Shown here piece by piece: positions 9,802 to 18,013 of a stretch of DNA of 64,000 bases. The translations under genes were made by a program, and so were the position numbers. The notes below the pieces were generated by a model. It was not told the DNA's origin. It worked only from the letters and a program-made list of their open reading frames with translations, and ran no database searches. Positions within the stretch are counted from its first letter, which is position 1. Every line of letters starts with the position of its first letter. The stretch comes from Pseudomonas fluorescens (GTDB lineage Bacteria > Pseudomonadota > Gammaproteobacteria > Pseudomonadales > Pseudomonadaceae), in contig NZ_LACC01000013.1 in NCBI RefSeq assembly GCF_000967965.1, forward strand, positions 62,001-126,000, given 5' to 3'.

Positions 9802-10548
9802 CTATAAAGGCGCGGGGTCGGCGTCGGTAAAGATGTTCACCGAGTTGCGTTCGGCAGTCCGGATGAACGACTGCGTCATCATTGCGATGTCCTGAATGAT
9901 GAACAGTTTCTTATCCGGACTGTTGAGCAGGTCAGTGGAAATGTTAGTGCCATCCTGCATACCTGGCCATGTGCACCAGATGGACAGCACTTGCTCGCCG
10001 GAGTTTTTGATAGTGGCTTGCTCGAAATTGACTTTGTAACCCACCGACTCTGCACCGCCGAAGGTGTACTGGAAGATGTCCTTGATGGTCTCTACCGACT
10101 CAGTGGTTTTCAGGAAGTAGGCAACGATGATCCGGTCAACATTGAAGCCGACCCACATTTTGGTTTTGGTATTTTTGTTGTGCAGACGATAGTTGGCACC
10201 AAAGATGTTGTTGATCGCAGATACCGCGACTTCAAGTTTTTGCCCATGCGAATCTTCGATGTTAGCCAGGGTTTTCGGCATGTTTTTGAGCAGCAGCGTT
10301 TCGGTCTTGCTGATCAGGTAGTGCAGGTTGGCCTCGCGCTCGCCAAAAATCAGTATCAGGCTGATGACCAGTGCGGTGGCTGCCAGTTGTGCCAGCGACA
10401 AGGACAACAGGATCCAGTCGCTGTGATCGGGAACACCGACAAAGGACAAAGACACATAAACCGCGGCCAACAGACACAGCGTCAACGCTGAAACAATGGT
10501 CATTTTTATCCAGCGCGGCAGATAGATCAGCTTTTTCGAGTCAATCAT
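9802..10548 (-). CDS. Two-helix membrane protein of unknown function
   Basis: A 248-residue protein I do not recognise. Two membrane helices (about residues 14-36 and 45-70) form a hairpin, followed by a soluble domain with LLLKNMPKTLANIEDSHG, a possible coiled region, and a mixed alpha/beta C-terminus. The start at 10548 has AAAGGAA upstream and overlaps the end of the FolM-like gene by 8 bp, which shows coupling. GC is about 48%, well below its neighbours, suggesting acquisition with the upstream gene. Possible roles are sensor or adaptor, but no motif supports a choice. Confidence 0.75.
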   Translation of the reverse strand: MIDSKKLIYLPRWIKMTIVSALTLCLLAAVYVSLSFVGVPDHSDWILLSLSLAQLAATALVISLILIFGEREANLHYLISKTETLLLKNMPKTLANIEDSHGQKLEVAVSAINNIFGANYRLHNKNTKTKMWVGFNVDRIIVAYFLKTTESVETIKDIFQYTFGGAESVGYKVNFEQATIKNSGEQVLSIWCTWPGMQDGTNISTDLLNSPDKKLFIIQDIAMMTQSFIRTAERNSVNIFTDADPAPL

Positions 10549-11239
10549 TGATGATTCCTTTCTTGATGTGGCGCCCGCCATTAATGACGACGCTGGTTCC
10601 AGTGCTGTAGTTGGTGTTGAGCAAGAACATGACGGCGTCGATCAACGGTTGTGCGCCGGGCTCAAACTCGAGAAGGGCTTTCTTCAAGGTCCGCTGGGAG
10701 TATTCCTGAGTGCTGTTTTCCTTGAGGATGAGCAGGCCGGGAAGAATGGCGTTCACCCTGATCGTGGGGGCGTATTTCTCTGCGAAAGACAACACCATGT
10801 TTTGCAGTGCCGACTTGGTGGCCGCATATCCGATATGGCTCTTGCTACCCCGTGTTGAGGTTTCGTCGCAGATATGGATGATGTCGGATCTTTCCAGCCG
10901 CAGCAGATGCTCGCCAAGTTCCAGGTTCAAATGATAGGGCGCCTCGACATGAAGCTTGAACATGCTGTTCAGATTTTCCAGGCCATCGTCGAGCCACAGA
11001 GACGCGTTGTGGATCACCGCCCGCAAACTGTCGAAATTGGTTTTGATGTATGCGATCAGCGCCTCGCGATCGCTCTGGAGCTCAAGGTTTGCTTGGAACG
11101 GCAACATGTTCGGGTGCGGTGTCACTGGGTTTAAGGAGCGGCTGACGCAGATAACGGTATTGCCGGCCTCCGCCAGAGTAGTGGCAAGTTGGAGGCCGAC
11201 GCGCTTGCTGGTACCGGTGACAAGTATTGGACTATTCAT
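10541..11239 (-). CDS. SDR-family reductase resembling FolM (dihydromonapterin reductase)
   Basis: A 232-residue NAD(P)H-dependent short-chain reductase. The nucleotide site is ILVTGTSKRVGLQLA, with the TSxRVG variant typical of FolM. The catalytic pair is in IGYAATKSALQNM. The C-terminal stretch FEPGAQPLIDAVMFLL also matches FolM rather than FabG. FolM makes tetrahydromonapterin, a pterin cofactor for phenylalanine hydroxylase in Pseudomonas. Here the gene is not with folE or folX and is coupled to an unknown membrane protein. Low GC suggests a divergent or transferred paralogue. ATG 11239 is chosen because the Rossmann strand starts 4 residues in. Confidence 0.75.
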   Translation of the reverse strand: MNSPILVTGTSKRVGLQLATTLAEAGNTVICVSRSLNPVTPHPNMLPFQANLELQSDREALIAYIKTNFDSLRAVIHNASLWLDDGLENLNSMFKLHVEAPYHLNLELGEHLLRLERSDIIHICDETSTRGSKSHIGYAATKSALQNMVLSFAEKYAPTIRVNAILPGLLILKENSTQEYSQRTLKKALLEFEPGAQPLIDAVMFLLNTNYSTGTSVVINGGRHIKKGIIND

Positions 11240-11380
11240 AGTTGTGCGATCAGCTTCAGTAGGTCTATGCACGGGCTAAATGCGTGCAGCATAACTGAAG
11301 TTTTCCCGCTAGCGGCCAGCTTCTCCCGCCCGTTGCGATCCCGATGTTATCGGTCTGTAGATCGATGAACGAAAGAAACG

Positions 11381-11950
11381 CTAGTGATCGCTGACCGAAT
11401 TGACCGTCAATGAGGGTGATTGGGTTTTTTTATGCAGCCAGTCTGCAAGCGCATGGGTCGACAGGGGGATGAAGAAATACACCATCAACGGCGTCAGGCA
11501 CAGGGTGCTGACGAACACGCGGGGCAGCAGCGCCATCTCGCTCAGCAGCGGTCCCAGCACAAAGTTGAACAGCAGCGAGACCGGAAAGAACGCCAGCCAG
11601 ATTGCCACGGCCTGTTTCCAGCGCGGCGGGCGTTGACCGACGGCGCCGAACCAACCCTCGATGCCGCTGACCCGATGTTCTGTCGGGTGGGCGAACAGGT
11701 CGCTGCCACGTGCCAGCCAGGTAGTGCGCGAGGCCGAATGCTCCCAGGCGTGCAGGGTCTGTTCGTCGGCGAAGCGGAAAATGATCTGGAATTCGTCGTC
11801 CTCGGGCGGCGGAGCGAGCACACCGGAGCCGAGATAACCGGGAAAATCGGTGGCCAGTTGTTCGCCTTCGCGCAGCCAGGCAATCAGGTCCTGGTAACGT
11901 CCATTGGCAACGCGGCGCGCAACCATCAGCGTGACGGGTGGGGTAGACAT
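11381..11950 (-). CDS. ABM-domain protein with two membrane helices
   Basis: A 189-residue protein. The N-terminal ~95 residues (VTLMVARRVANGRYQDLIAW, FQIIFRFADEQTLHAWEHS) form an antibiotic-biosynthesis-monooxygenase (ABM) ferredoxin-like fold. Two hydrophobic helices follow (AVAIWLAFFPVSLLFNFVLG and VFVSTLCLTPLMVYFFIPL). This architecture is known in a widespread family of unknown function. ATG 11950 has GGAG upstream; the longer frame to 12094 has no support. It is divergent from the MerR-type gene at 12174, so it may be that regulator's target. Confidence 0.82.
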   Translation of the reverse strand: MSTPPVTLMVARRVANGRYQDLIAWLREGEQLATDFPGYLGSGVLAPPPEDDEFQIIFRFADEQTLHAWEHSASRTTWLARGSDLFAHPTEHRVSGIEGWFGAVGQRPPRWKQAVAIWLAFFPVSLLFNFVLGPLLSEMALLPRVFVSTLCLTPLMVYFFIPLSTHALADWLHKKTQSPSLTVNSVSDH

Positions 11951-12105
11951 TGTGTATCTCCGTAAGGCATTTGCGTCGCTCCGGATAGGAACTTCGCCAG
12001 GCACAGCGCCGGGGTGGTGGGCTGCGACTCGAAACAAGCAAGGATTATTCCTGATTCCGCCCGTGGCGTCTGCGACGTTTATCCGCTCATTCATTGCATC
12101 GATTT

Positions 12106-12145
12106 TTTACGGAAACTTTACGGGGCAGGGGCGTTAAAATAACGC
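12106..12145. promoter_or_regulatory. Candidate operator in front of the MerR/LitR-type gene
   Basis: The direct repeat TTTACGG occurs at 12106-12112 and 12117-12123, exactly one helical turn apart. It is followed by the palindrome GCGTTA-AAA-TAACGC at 12131-12145, 29 bp before the start codon. The spacer separates two divergent genes. Function is inferred from position and symmetry only. Confidence 0.4.
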
Positions 12146-12173
12146 TCGGACGATACAGAGATGTTTCAACAGG

Positions 12174-13133
12174 ATGCCCATACTTACAGACGTTGCTTCA
12201 GGCTCCACGCAGGCCGTCGCTCTTGAACAGGAAGAACTCTTCCCTATTCGCGAGGTGGCGCGACTGACAGGTGTCAACCCGGTCACGCTTCGAGCCTGGG
12301 AACGACGATATGGCCTGATTGTTCCAACACGCACCGATAGTGGGCATCGCCTGTATTCGATGTCCGATATCGAGCGTGTCCACAGCATCCTCGGCTGGAT
12401 CGAGCGCGGGGTTGCCGTCAGCAAGATCGGCAAGATCCTGGCCAGGACCGAGCCGCTCCAGCCGTTGTCGCACATCATCCCCAACAGTCTTGTGGAAGCC
12501 GATTACGCGCAGTGGCGGCAGCAGGTGCTTGCTGCGGTCAACGGGTTTGACGACATTCGGCTGGAGCAGGTCTACGGTCAGATCTTTTCCAGTTACTCCC
12601 TGCCGGTGGTGTTTCAGGACATTCTGATGCCCATCTGGAAGCAGTTATTGCAACGCCAGGACCAGTTCGGTGGAACCAGCGAGTGGCTGTTCCTGGATGG
12701 CTTTCTGCGTTCCCGGGTGGTGCAGCGTTTGTTGTTGATTCGCGAAAAACAGCCGCGTCGCGTGGTCATCTGTGCCCTGGTTGGCCAGTGCCGGGAACTG
12801 GAACTGCTGGTCGCCGCCCTGTTCCTGAGTTCCGGGCCAGTGGCCGTTCGCGTGCTGAACATGGGCCAGCCATTCGAGGAACTGGCGCTGATGTGTGAAA
12901 GGATCAAACCCTTGGCGCTGGTGCTGTTTTCCAATCATGTGCCGGCTCCCGAGTTGCCGCGGCGCCTGAATCGCCTGGCCACGAGTCTGGAGTGCCGATT
13001 GTTGTTGGCCGGCGATGCTTGCGACCTGGTACAGGAAAGCCTGGCCGGGTCATCGATCGGTTGCCTGGGCAATGAAGGGGAGGTTATGAGCCAGCGTCTG
13101 AAGCAGTTCCTGGCGGGTACTCTGGATACTTGA
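12174..13133 (+). CDS. MerR-family regulator, LitR/CarH-like without B12 ligand motif (PplR-type)
   Basis: A 319-residue regulator. The N-terminal MerR helix-turn-helix is at about residues 23-70 (FPIREVARLTGVNPVTLRAW ... RLYSMSDIERV). The C-terminal half has the helical and Rossmann-like layout of CarH/LitR photoreceptors (RVVICALVGQCRELELLVAA, LLLAGDACDLVQES). The cobalamin lower-axial-ligand motif of CarH (E/D-x-H-x-x-G) is absent; QCRELELL stands in its place. It therefore probably does not sense light through B12 and matches 'class II LitR' proteins. In P. putida such proteins (PplR) take a light signal from a short LOV protein. A LOV gene lies 660 bp downstream on the opposite strand. 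Confidence 0.82.
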   Translation: MPILTDVASGSTQAVALEQEELFPIREVARLTGVNPVTLRAWERRYGLIVPTRTDSGHRLYSMSDIERVHSILGWIERGVAVSKIGKILARTEPLQPLSHIIPNSLVEADYAQWRQQVLAAVNGFDDIRLEQVYGQIFSSYSLPVVFQDILMPIWKQLLQRQDQFGGTSEWLFLDGFLRSRVVQRLLLIREKQPRRVVICALVGQCRELELLVAALFLSSGPVAVRVLNMGQPFEELALMCERIKPLALVLFSNHVPAPELPRRLNRLATSLECRLLLAGDACDLVQESLAGSSIGCLGNEGEVMSQRLKQFLAGTLDT

Positions 13134-13136
13134 GGT

Positions 13137-13742
13137 TCAGAGATGCAGCGCAGGATGAGTCAAACGATGCTGTTGCAGGATGAACTGGCGCAGGCGCTCG
13201 GTTTCGTCCGTATCGCTCTGGCTCAGTTGATAGGCGTAGAAGCCCTTTTCGTTTTCTTTCTCGAAGGTGCCGCGCAAGGCAATCCGCTCGTAGCCTGAGG
13301 GGCTGAACCACAAGGCGAAATGCTTCGGCGGTTTGGTCTTGTTGCGAGCTTCCAGCAAAACCCCTTTACACGACACTTCGTGTACCCACAGGGTGCCGGG
13401 TTGACCCTTGGCGTTTTCCAGGGCTACCGGTTCGTCCAGCACCAGGCGCCAAGGCCGGACCATCGGCCCGTCTTCATAGATGCTTGGCACGCCGAGACGC
13501 AAATGCAGCGCATGGAACTCGTCTTCCACCAGGTGCAGGGGGAAGGTCATTTGCTGGTTTTCGAAGCTGGCTTGAATGGTGACCTGCTCATGGGCCGCCA
13601 GGCGGGTGAGCAGGTCACGGATTTGCGAACCACCGTTGACGAGCAGGCTCGACGTCGCGTCCCGCACATTGAGTTGCGGGTTGTGTTGCATGGTGTGGAT
13701 GAAATCCAGCTCATCCTGGGTCAGGAGCGCGTCGCGTTGCAT
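13137..13742 (-). CDS. PilZ-like (YcgR-like) protein
   Basis: A 201-residue cytosolic protein with a two-domain layout. The N-terminal part (about 1-90) is similar to the flagellar-brake domain. The C-terminal part holds a PilZ-like signature: an Arg cluster in VRPWRLVL, and HEVSCKGVLLE in place of D/N-x-S-x-x-G. The signature is degenerate, so cyclic-di-GMP binding is uncertain. It is convergent with the MerR-type gene (3 bp between stops) and 54 bp downstream of the LOV gene on the same strand. It may be co-transcribed with that photoreceptor. Confidence 0.6.
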   Translation of the reverse strand: MQRDALLTQDELDFIHTMQHNPQLNVRDATSSLLVNGGSQIRDLLTRLAAHEQVTIQASFENQQMTFPLHLVEDEFHALHLRLGVPSIYEDGPMVRPWRLVLDEPVALENAKGQPGTLWVHEVSCKGVLLEARNKTKPPKHFALWFSPSGYERIALRGTFEKENEKGFYAYQLSQSDTDETERLRQFILQQHRLTHPALHL

Positions 13743-13796
13743 GGCCAGCTCGAAAGATATAGTTACAAAGTCATTGGTGATTGTAGTTACTGACCA

Positions 13797-14273
13797 TTAA
13801 TTCTGAATTTCGTTTGCGCCGTTCGTCGCCTTGAGCGCGGCAAGCTCGGCCTGAAGTTCAGCCAACTGCCCCTCCAGCTGTGCCACGCGCTGTTGCGCCT
13901 TGACCTGCGCGGTGACGTCTTTCTGCACACCGACAAAATAGGTTTGCCCGTCCGCCGGATTTTTCACCGTTGAAAGGGACAATTCGTTCCAGAACGGTGT
14001 GCCGTCCTTGCGGTAGTTGCGCAGTATTTCCCGGCAGGATCCTTCACGGTTCAATGCATCGCGAATCAGCGGCAGGGCTTCCTGATCGCGGTCCCCCGAC
14101 TGCAGGAAGCGACAATCCTGATAGAGGATTTCTTCACTGGAGTACCCCGTCAGGCGTTCGAACGCGGGGTTGACGTAAATGAGGATTTTGTCCTGATCGC
14201 CTTCCTTTTCGGCAATCACGATACCGTCATTGGAGGCATTGATCACCATTTGCAGCAGCTGTGCATTAATCAT
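13797..14273 (-). CDS. Short LOV blue-light photoreceptor (PpSB1-LOV/PplA type)
   Basis: A 158-residue PAS/LOV protein with no effector domain. The flavin-adduct cysteine is Cys54 in YQDCRFLQ, the LOV signature. Also visible are NYRKDGTPFWNELSLS (flavin-contact Asn residues 86 and 96) and Gln117 in YFVGVQKDV. A C-terminal helix from about 122 (VKAQQRVAQLEGQLAELQAE) should form a coiled coil for dimer contact. Start MINAQLLQ and overall sequence match short LOV proteins of P. putida (SB1-LOV). ATG 14273 has a good ribosome site (AGGA). It probably signals by protein contact, most simply to the nearby MerR-type regulator. Confidence 0.9.
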   Translation of the reverse strand: MINAQLLQMVINASNDGIVIAEKEGDQDKILIYVNPAFERLTGYSSEEILYQDCRFLQSGDRDQEALPLIRDALNREGSCREILRNYRKDGTPFWNELSLSTVKNPADGQTYFVGVQKDVTAQVKAQQRVAQLEGQLAELQAELAALKATNGANEIQN

Positions 14274-14375
14274 CGGAGTATCCTTTCCTGATTGATTGTC
14301 GATTGCATTCTAAAAGAACTATCACGACCGTGCTGTTAATATCCGGGTCTTTTACTCGGATTCAGGATCAGATTG

Positions 14376-14831
14376 ATGAAAGTCGCCATCATTTCCGGCT
14401 CGGTGTACGGCACGGCCGAAGAAGTTGCCCGCCACGCCGCCAGCCTGTTGAAAGCCGCCGGTTTCGAAACCTGGCACAACCCCCGAGCGACCCTCGCCGA
14501 CGTCCAGGCGTTTGGCCCCGAAGCCTTTCTGGCGGTGACCTCCACTACCGGCATGGGTGAGCTGCCGGACAACCTGCAACCGCTGTATTCGAGCATTCGT
14601 GACCAATTGCCAGCAGCCTGGCGCGGTTTGCCGGGCGCGGTGATCGGGTTGGGCGATGCGAGCTATGGCGATACTTTTTGTGGCGGCGGCGAGCAGATGC
14701 GCGAATTGTTCGGTGAACTGGGCATTCGCGAAGTACTGCCGATGCTGCGCCTGGATGCCAGTGAAAGCGTGACCCCTGAGACGGACGCCGAGCCTTGGCT
14801 GGCGGACCTGATCAGCGCACTGCGCGACTGA
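14376..14831 (+). CDS. Flavodoxin, MioC-like
   Basis: A 151-residue FMN-binding flavodoxin (MKVAIISGSVYGTAEEVARH, the P-loop T/S-x-T-G-T-A-type start; VTSTTGMGELPDN; GLGDASYGDTFCGGGEQMRE). It is an electron carrier; MioC-type proteins support biotin synthase in E. coli. ATG 14376 is used; a TTG codon directly before it is in frame but unneeded. It is divergent from the LOV gene with about 100 bp between. A link to light sensing is possible but unproven. Confidence 0.85.
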   Translation: MKVAIISGSVYGTAEEVARHAASLLKAAGFETWHNPRATLADVQAFGPEAFLAVTSTTGMGELPDNLQPLYSSIRDQLPAAWRGLPGAVIGLGDASYGDTFCGGGEQMRELFGELGIREVLPMLRLDASESVTPETDAEPWLADLISALRD

Positions 14832-15056
14832 GCGTTGCCCCGGTACCAACGGCAGTCAGGGATCTGACAGTGCGCTGAAAGCTGCCTGTCAGACCTTTGC
14901 TGACGCCGGTCATTTGACATGGATCCAGGGCAGCAGGGCGGCTGACCCGCTGGGCCATCAAGCTGGCTGCCAACGCAACTACACGAACCTCAAGGGCTGA
15001 CTAGACTCGGTAAACATAGGAAACACTCCATAATAAAAACATCGAGGCTTCTTGCC

Positions 15057-15839
15057 GTGACCGTCGCTCCCGTCCAATCGCCACCCAGTGTCAAAGACCA
15101 GGTCAGTGCTGCCGAGTGGCAGACCCGCGTCGATCTGGCGGCCTGTTATCGCCTGGTCGCCCAACATGGCTGGGATGACCTGATCTTCACCCATATCTCC
15201 GCCAAGGTGCCCGGCACCGAAGATTTCCTGATCAACCCGTTCGGGTTGATGTTTCACGAAATTACCGCGTCGAGCCTGGTCAAGGTAGATCAGGCCGGCA
15301 ACAAGCTGATGGACAGTCCTTACGAGATCAATCCGGCGGGCTACACCATCCACAGCGCGGTGCATGAAGTTCGTCACGATGTCGTCTGCGTGCTCCATAC
15401 CCACACGGCTTCGGGGGTGGCGGTGTCCGCACAGAAGCAGGGCGTTCTGCCGATAAGCCAACAGTCGTTGTTCGTGCTTTCCAGCCTGGCCTACCATGCC
15501 TACGAAGGCGTGGCGCTCAACCATGAAGAGAAAGTGCGTCTGCAGGCCGACCTCGGTGAAAACAATTTCCTGATGTTGCACAACCACGGTCTGCTGACCT
15601 GCGGCAGCACCATCGCCGATACGTTCCTGATGATGTTCACCTTTCAGCGTGCCTGCGACATTCAGGTCATGGCGCAAAACGGTGCCGCTGAACTGATCGC
15701 CATCGAACCGCAGATTCTGGCCGGCGCCAAAGCCATGATCGCGGGTGTCACCCGAAGTGCTCAAGGAATGGGCGGAGCGCTGGCCTGGCCGGCGCTGCTG
15801 CGCAAACTCGATAAACTGGACCCGGGTTATAAACTCTAA
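15057..15839 (+). CDS. Class II aldolase/adducin family protein
   Basis: A 260-residue aldolase-fold protein. The zinc-type motif is present: HTHTASGVAVSA and the later LHNHGLLTCGSTI (three histidines), with GWDDLIFTHISAK upstream. Members include fuculose-phosphate aldolase relatives and adducin-like proteins without known activity. It has a GTG start (15057) with GAGG about 14 bp upstream; no ATG is available nearby. The stop overlaps the next start (TAATG), so it is coupled to the alpha/beta hydrolase and probably in one small catabolic operon. Confidence 0.88.
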   Translation: MTVAPVQSPPSVKDQVSAAEWQTRVDLAACYRLVAQHGWDDLIFTHISAKVPGTEDFLINPFGLMFHEITASSLVKVDQAGNKLMDSPYEINPAGYTIHSAVHEVRHDVVCVLHTHTASGVAVSAQKQGVLPISQQSLFVLSSLAYHAYEGVALNHEEKVRLQADLGENNFLMLHNHGLLTCGSTIADTFLMMFTFQRACDIQVMAQNGAAELIAIEPQILAGAKAMIAGVTRSAQGMGGALAWPALLRKLDKLDPGYKL

Positions 15840-16741
15840 TGGAACTCGCCGAGATCCCCCTGTGTGTCTGGCGCAAACGCAGCCAGACGTTCGTGTTCCG
15901 TGGCCAGAGCATCCGTTACTGGACAGCAGGACAGGGCGAGCCGCTGTTGCTCATTCACGGCTTTCCTTCCGCCAGTTGGGACTGGCATTACCTGTGGCAG
16001 CCATTGACCCAGCGTTTTCGCGTGATCGCTTGCGACATGCTGGGCTTCGGCGATTCGTCCAAACCGGTGAATCACGAATACAGCCTGCTGGAGCAAGCGG
16101 ATCTGCAACAGGCACTGCTTGAACACCTGAATGTCGAACAGCCAGTGCACCTGCTCACCCACGATTATGGCGACAGCGTGGCCCAGGAACTGCTGGCCCG
16201 GCATTACGAATCGCGGTTGGAACTGGCCAGTTGCGTGTTTCTCAACGGCGGGCTGTTTCCGGAAACCCACCACCCGCTACTGATGCAAAAACTCTTGCTC
16301 AGTCCTTTGGGCTGGATGATTGGCCGCGCCTTCAGTCGTGAAGGCTTGGTGAGAAGCTTTCGGCAGATTTTCGGTCCGCAAACCCGTCCCAGTGAAAGCC
16401 AGATGGATGATTTCTGGAGTCTGGTCGAAAGCCAGCGTGGGCCACGGATCATGCACAAATTGATCGCCTACATCCCGGAGCGACGCGTCTGGCGCAACCG
16501 CTGGGTGAGCGCGATGCAACGCGGTGAAGTGCCGCTGCGAGTGATCGATGGCGGGGTCGATCCGGTCTCCGGCGTGCACATGGTCGAGCGTTACCGGGAG
16601 CTGATCCCGGATGCGGACACAGTGGTGTTGCCCGACATTGGCCACTACCCGCAGATCGAGGCCCCCGGCGAGGTGCTTAAGCACTACCTGGCGTTTCGCG
16701 ATCAATTGCTCTTGCCGCCGCGCAAGGTGGCATGTTCCTGA
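15839..16741 (+). CDS. Alpha/beta hydrolase, epoxide hydrolase/haloalkane dehalogenase-like
   Basis: A 300-residue alpha/beta-fold hydrolase. The oxyanion motif is LLLIHGFPSASWDW. The nucleophile elbow reads LTHDYGDSVAQ, with Asp in place of Ser as in epoxide hydrolases and haloalkane dehalogenases. The catalytic His is in LPDIGHYPQIEAP. Start codon ATG overlaps the stop of the preceding aldolase gene. Substrate unknown; the Asp nucleophile argues against an ordinary esterase. Confidence 0.87.
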   Translation: MELAEIPLCVWRKRSQTFVFRGQSIRYWTAGQGEPLLLIHGFPSASWDWHYLWQPLTQRFRVIACDMLGFGDSSKPVNHEYSLLEQADLQQALLEHLNVEQPVHLLTHDYGDSVAQELLARHYESRLELASCVFLNGGLFPETHHPLLMQKLLLSPLGWMIGRAFSREGLVRSFRQIFGPQTRPSESQMDDFWSLVESQRGPRIMHKLIAYIPERRVWRNRWVSAMQRGEVPLRVIDGGVDPVSGVHMVERYRELIPDADTVVLPDIGHYPQIEAPGEVLKHYLAFRDQLLLPPRKVACS

Positions 16742-16758
16742 ACCTTAAAGTGAACTGT

Positions 16759-16890
16759 TGTGGCGAGGGGGCTTGCCCCCGTTCGGCTGCGAGGCAGTCG
16801 TAAACCTGCTAAACGCGTTATACCTGAATCACTGCGCTGTATGGTTTGGGGCCGCTGCGCAGCCCAACGGGGGCAAGCCCCCTCGCCACA
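16759..16890. repeat. Paired inverted repeat of a second REP class (GTGGCGAGGGGGCTTGCCCC)
   Basis: Left copy 16759-16780 and its inverted copy ending at 16890 enclose about 90 bp that also contains a GCTGCGCAGC palindrome. The core differs from the GGAGCGAGCCTGCTCGC class found elsewhere here. It lies between the hydrolase and SDR genes. Confidence 0.85.
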
Positions 16891-17028
16891 GGGTTTCGTG
16901 TCCATTTTCTCTATCAATCATCCCCCAGCCTTATCGCGCACCATTCAGCCTCCCCCGTGTTCATTGTGACCCGCTGCGCCGTGCCTGAAACTCGGACTCA
17001 CTGTCCATTGGCCTGCTGGAGTCCCCCC

Positions 17029-17940
17029 ATGAATGAGTCTGTGCGCTTCGAAGATAAAGTCGTGATCATCACCGGAGCCGGTGGCGGTCTGGGACGGACG
17101 CATGCACTTCTGTTCGCCAGGCAGGGCGCCAAGGTACTGGTCAACGATCTTGGCGGCTCGGCCCAGGGCGAAGGCGCCAATGCCTCGGCCGCTGACCGCG
17201 TGGTCGCGGAGATCCGCGAGGCTGGCGGCATTGCCGAAGCCAACCATGACTCGGTCACTGACGGTGACAAACTGGTCCAGCACGCCCTGGACGTCTTCGG
17301 TCGCGTCGACGTGGTGGTCAACAACGCCGGGATCCTGCGTGACAAGACCTTCCACAAAATGGATGACGCCGACTGGGACCTGGTTTACCGCGTCCACGTC
17401 GAAGGTGCCTACAAAGTCACCCGTGCCGCCTGGCCGCACATGCGCGAGCAGAACTACGGCCGGGTGATTTTCACTGCGTCGACCTCGGGCATCTATGGCA
17501 ACTTCGGCCAGTCCAACTACGGCATGGCCAAGCTCGGTCTCTACGGCCTGACGCGCACCCTGGCCATCGAAGGCCGCAAGAACAACATCCTGGTCAACGC
17601 CATCGCCCCCACCGGTGGCACGCGCATGACCGAAGGCCTGATCCCGCCGCAGGTCTTCGAGCAGCTCAAGCCGGAACTGGTCAGCCCGCTGGTGGTGTAC
17701 CTGGCCAGCGAGAACTGCGAGGAAACCTCCGGTTTGTTTGAAGTCGGCGGCGGCTGGATGGGCAAGGTCCGCTGGGAGCGCAGCCTCGGCATCGGCTTCG
17801 ATCCACGGGCCGGTTTCTCCCCGGAAGACGTGGCGGCGCACTGGCAGCAGATTTGCGACTTCGAAGGCGCGGCGCATCCGAAGGACAACATCGAAGCGCT
17901 GAAGGAAATGATGGGGAATTTGCAGAGGTATTCGCTCTGA
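17029..17940 (+). CDS. SDR, (3R)-hydroxyacyl-CoA dehydrogenase-like (multifunctional-enzyme type)
   Basis: A 303-residue short-chain dehydrogenase. Cofactor motif VVIITGAGGGLGRTHALLFA, structural NNAGILRDKTFHKM, catalytic Tyr-Lys in SNYGMAKLGLYGL, and the long C-terminal extension seen in the dehydrogenase unit of peroxisomal-type multifunctional protein 2. This suggests oxidation of a hydroxyacyl-CoA or sterol-like substrate in beta-oxidation; the exact substrate is open. ATG 17029 follows the Pro-rich leader of a longer frame that is not coding. A REP pair separates it from the hydrolase gene. Confidence 0.88.
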   Translation: MNESVRFEDKVVIITGAGGGLGRTHALLFARQGAKVLVNDLGGSAQGEGANASAADRVVAEIREAGGIAEANHDSVTDGDKLVQHALDVFGRVDVVVNNAGILRDKTFHKMDDADWDLVYRVHVEGAYKVTRAAWPHMREQNYGRVIFTASTSGIYGNFGQSNYGMAKLGLYGLTRTLAIEGRKNNILVNAIAPTGGTRMTEGLIPPQVFEQLKPELVSPLVVYLASENCEETSGLFEVGGGWMGKVRWERSLGIGFDPRAGFSPEDVAAHWQQICDFEGAAHPKDNIEALKEMMGNLQRYSL

Positions 17941-18013
17941 TAGCGCCGGCAAGGCCACATTGACTGACCTTGCCGGTTGTTGCATTGTCGGCTGCAAAGC
18001 CGTTTGCCAAGGG

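Noticed and set aside
14832..15056. Spacer between flavodoxin and aldolase genes
   Set aside because: Searched for small genes and RNA structure; nothing convincing was found.
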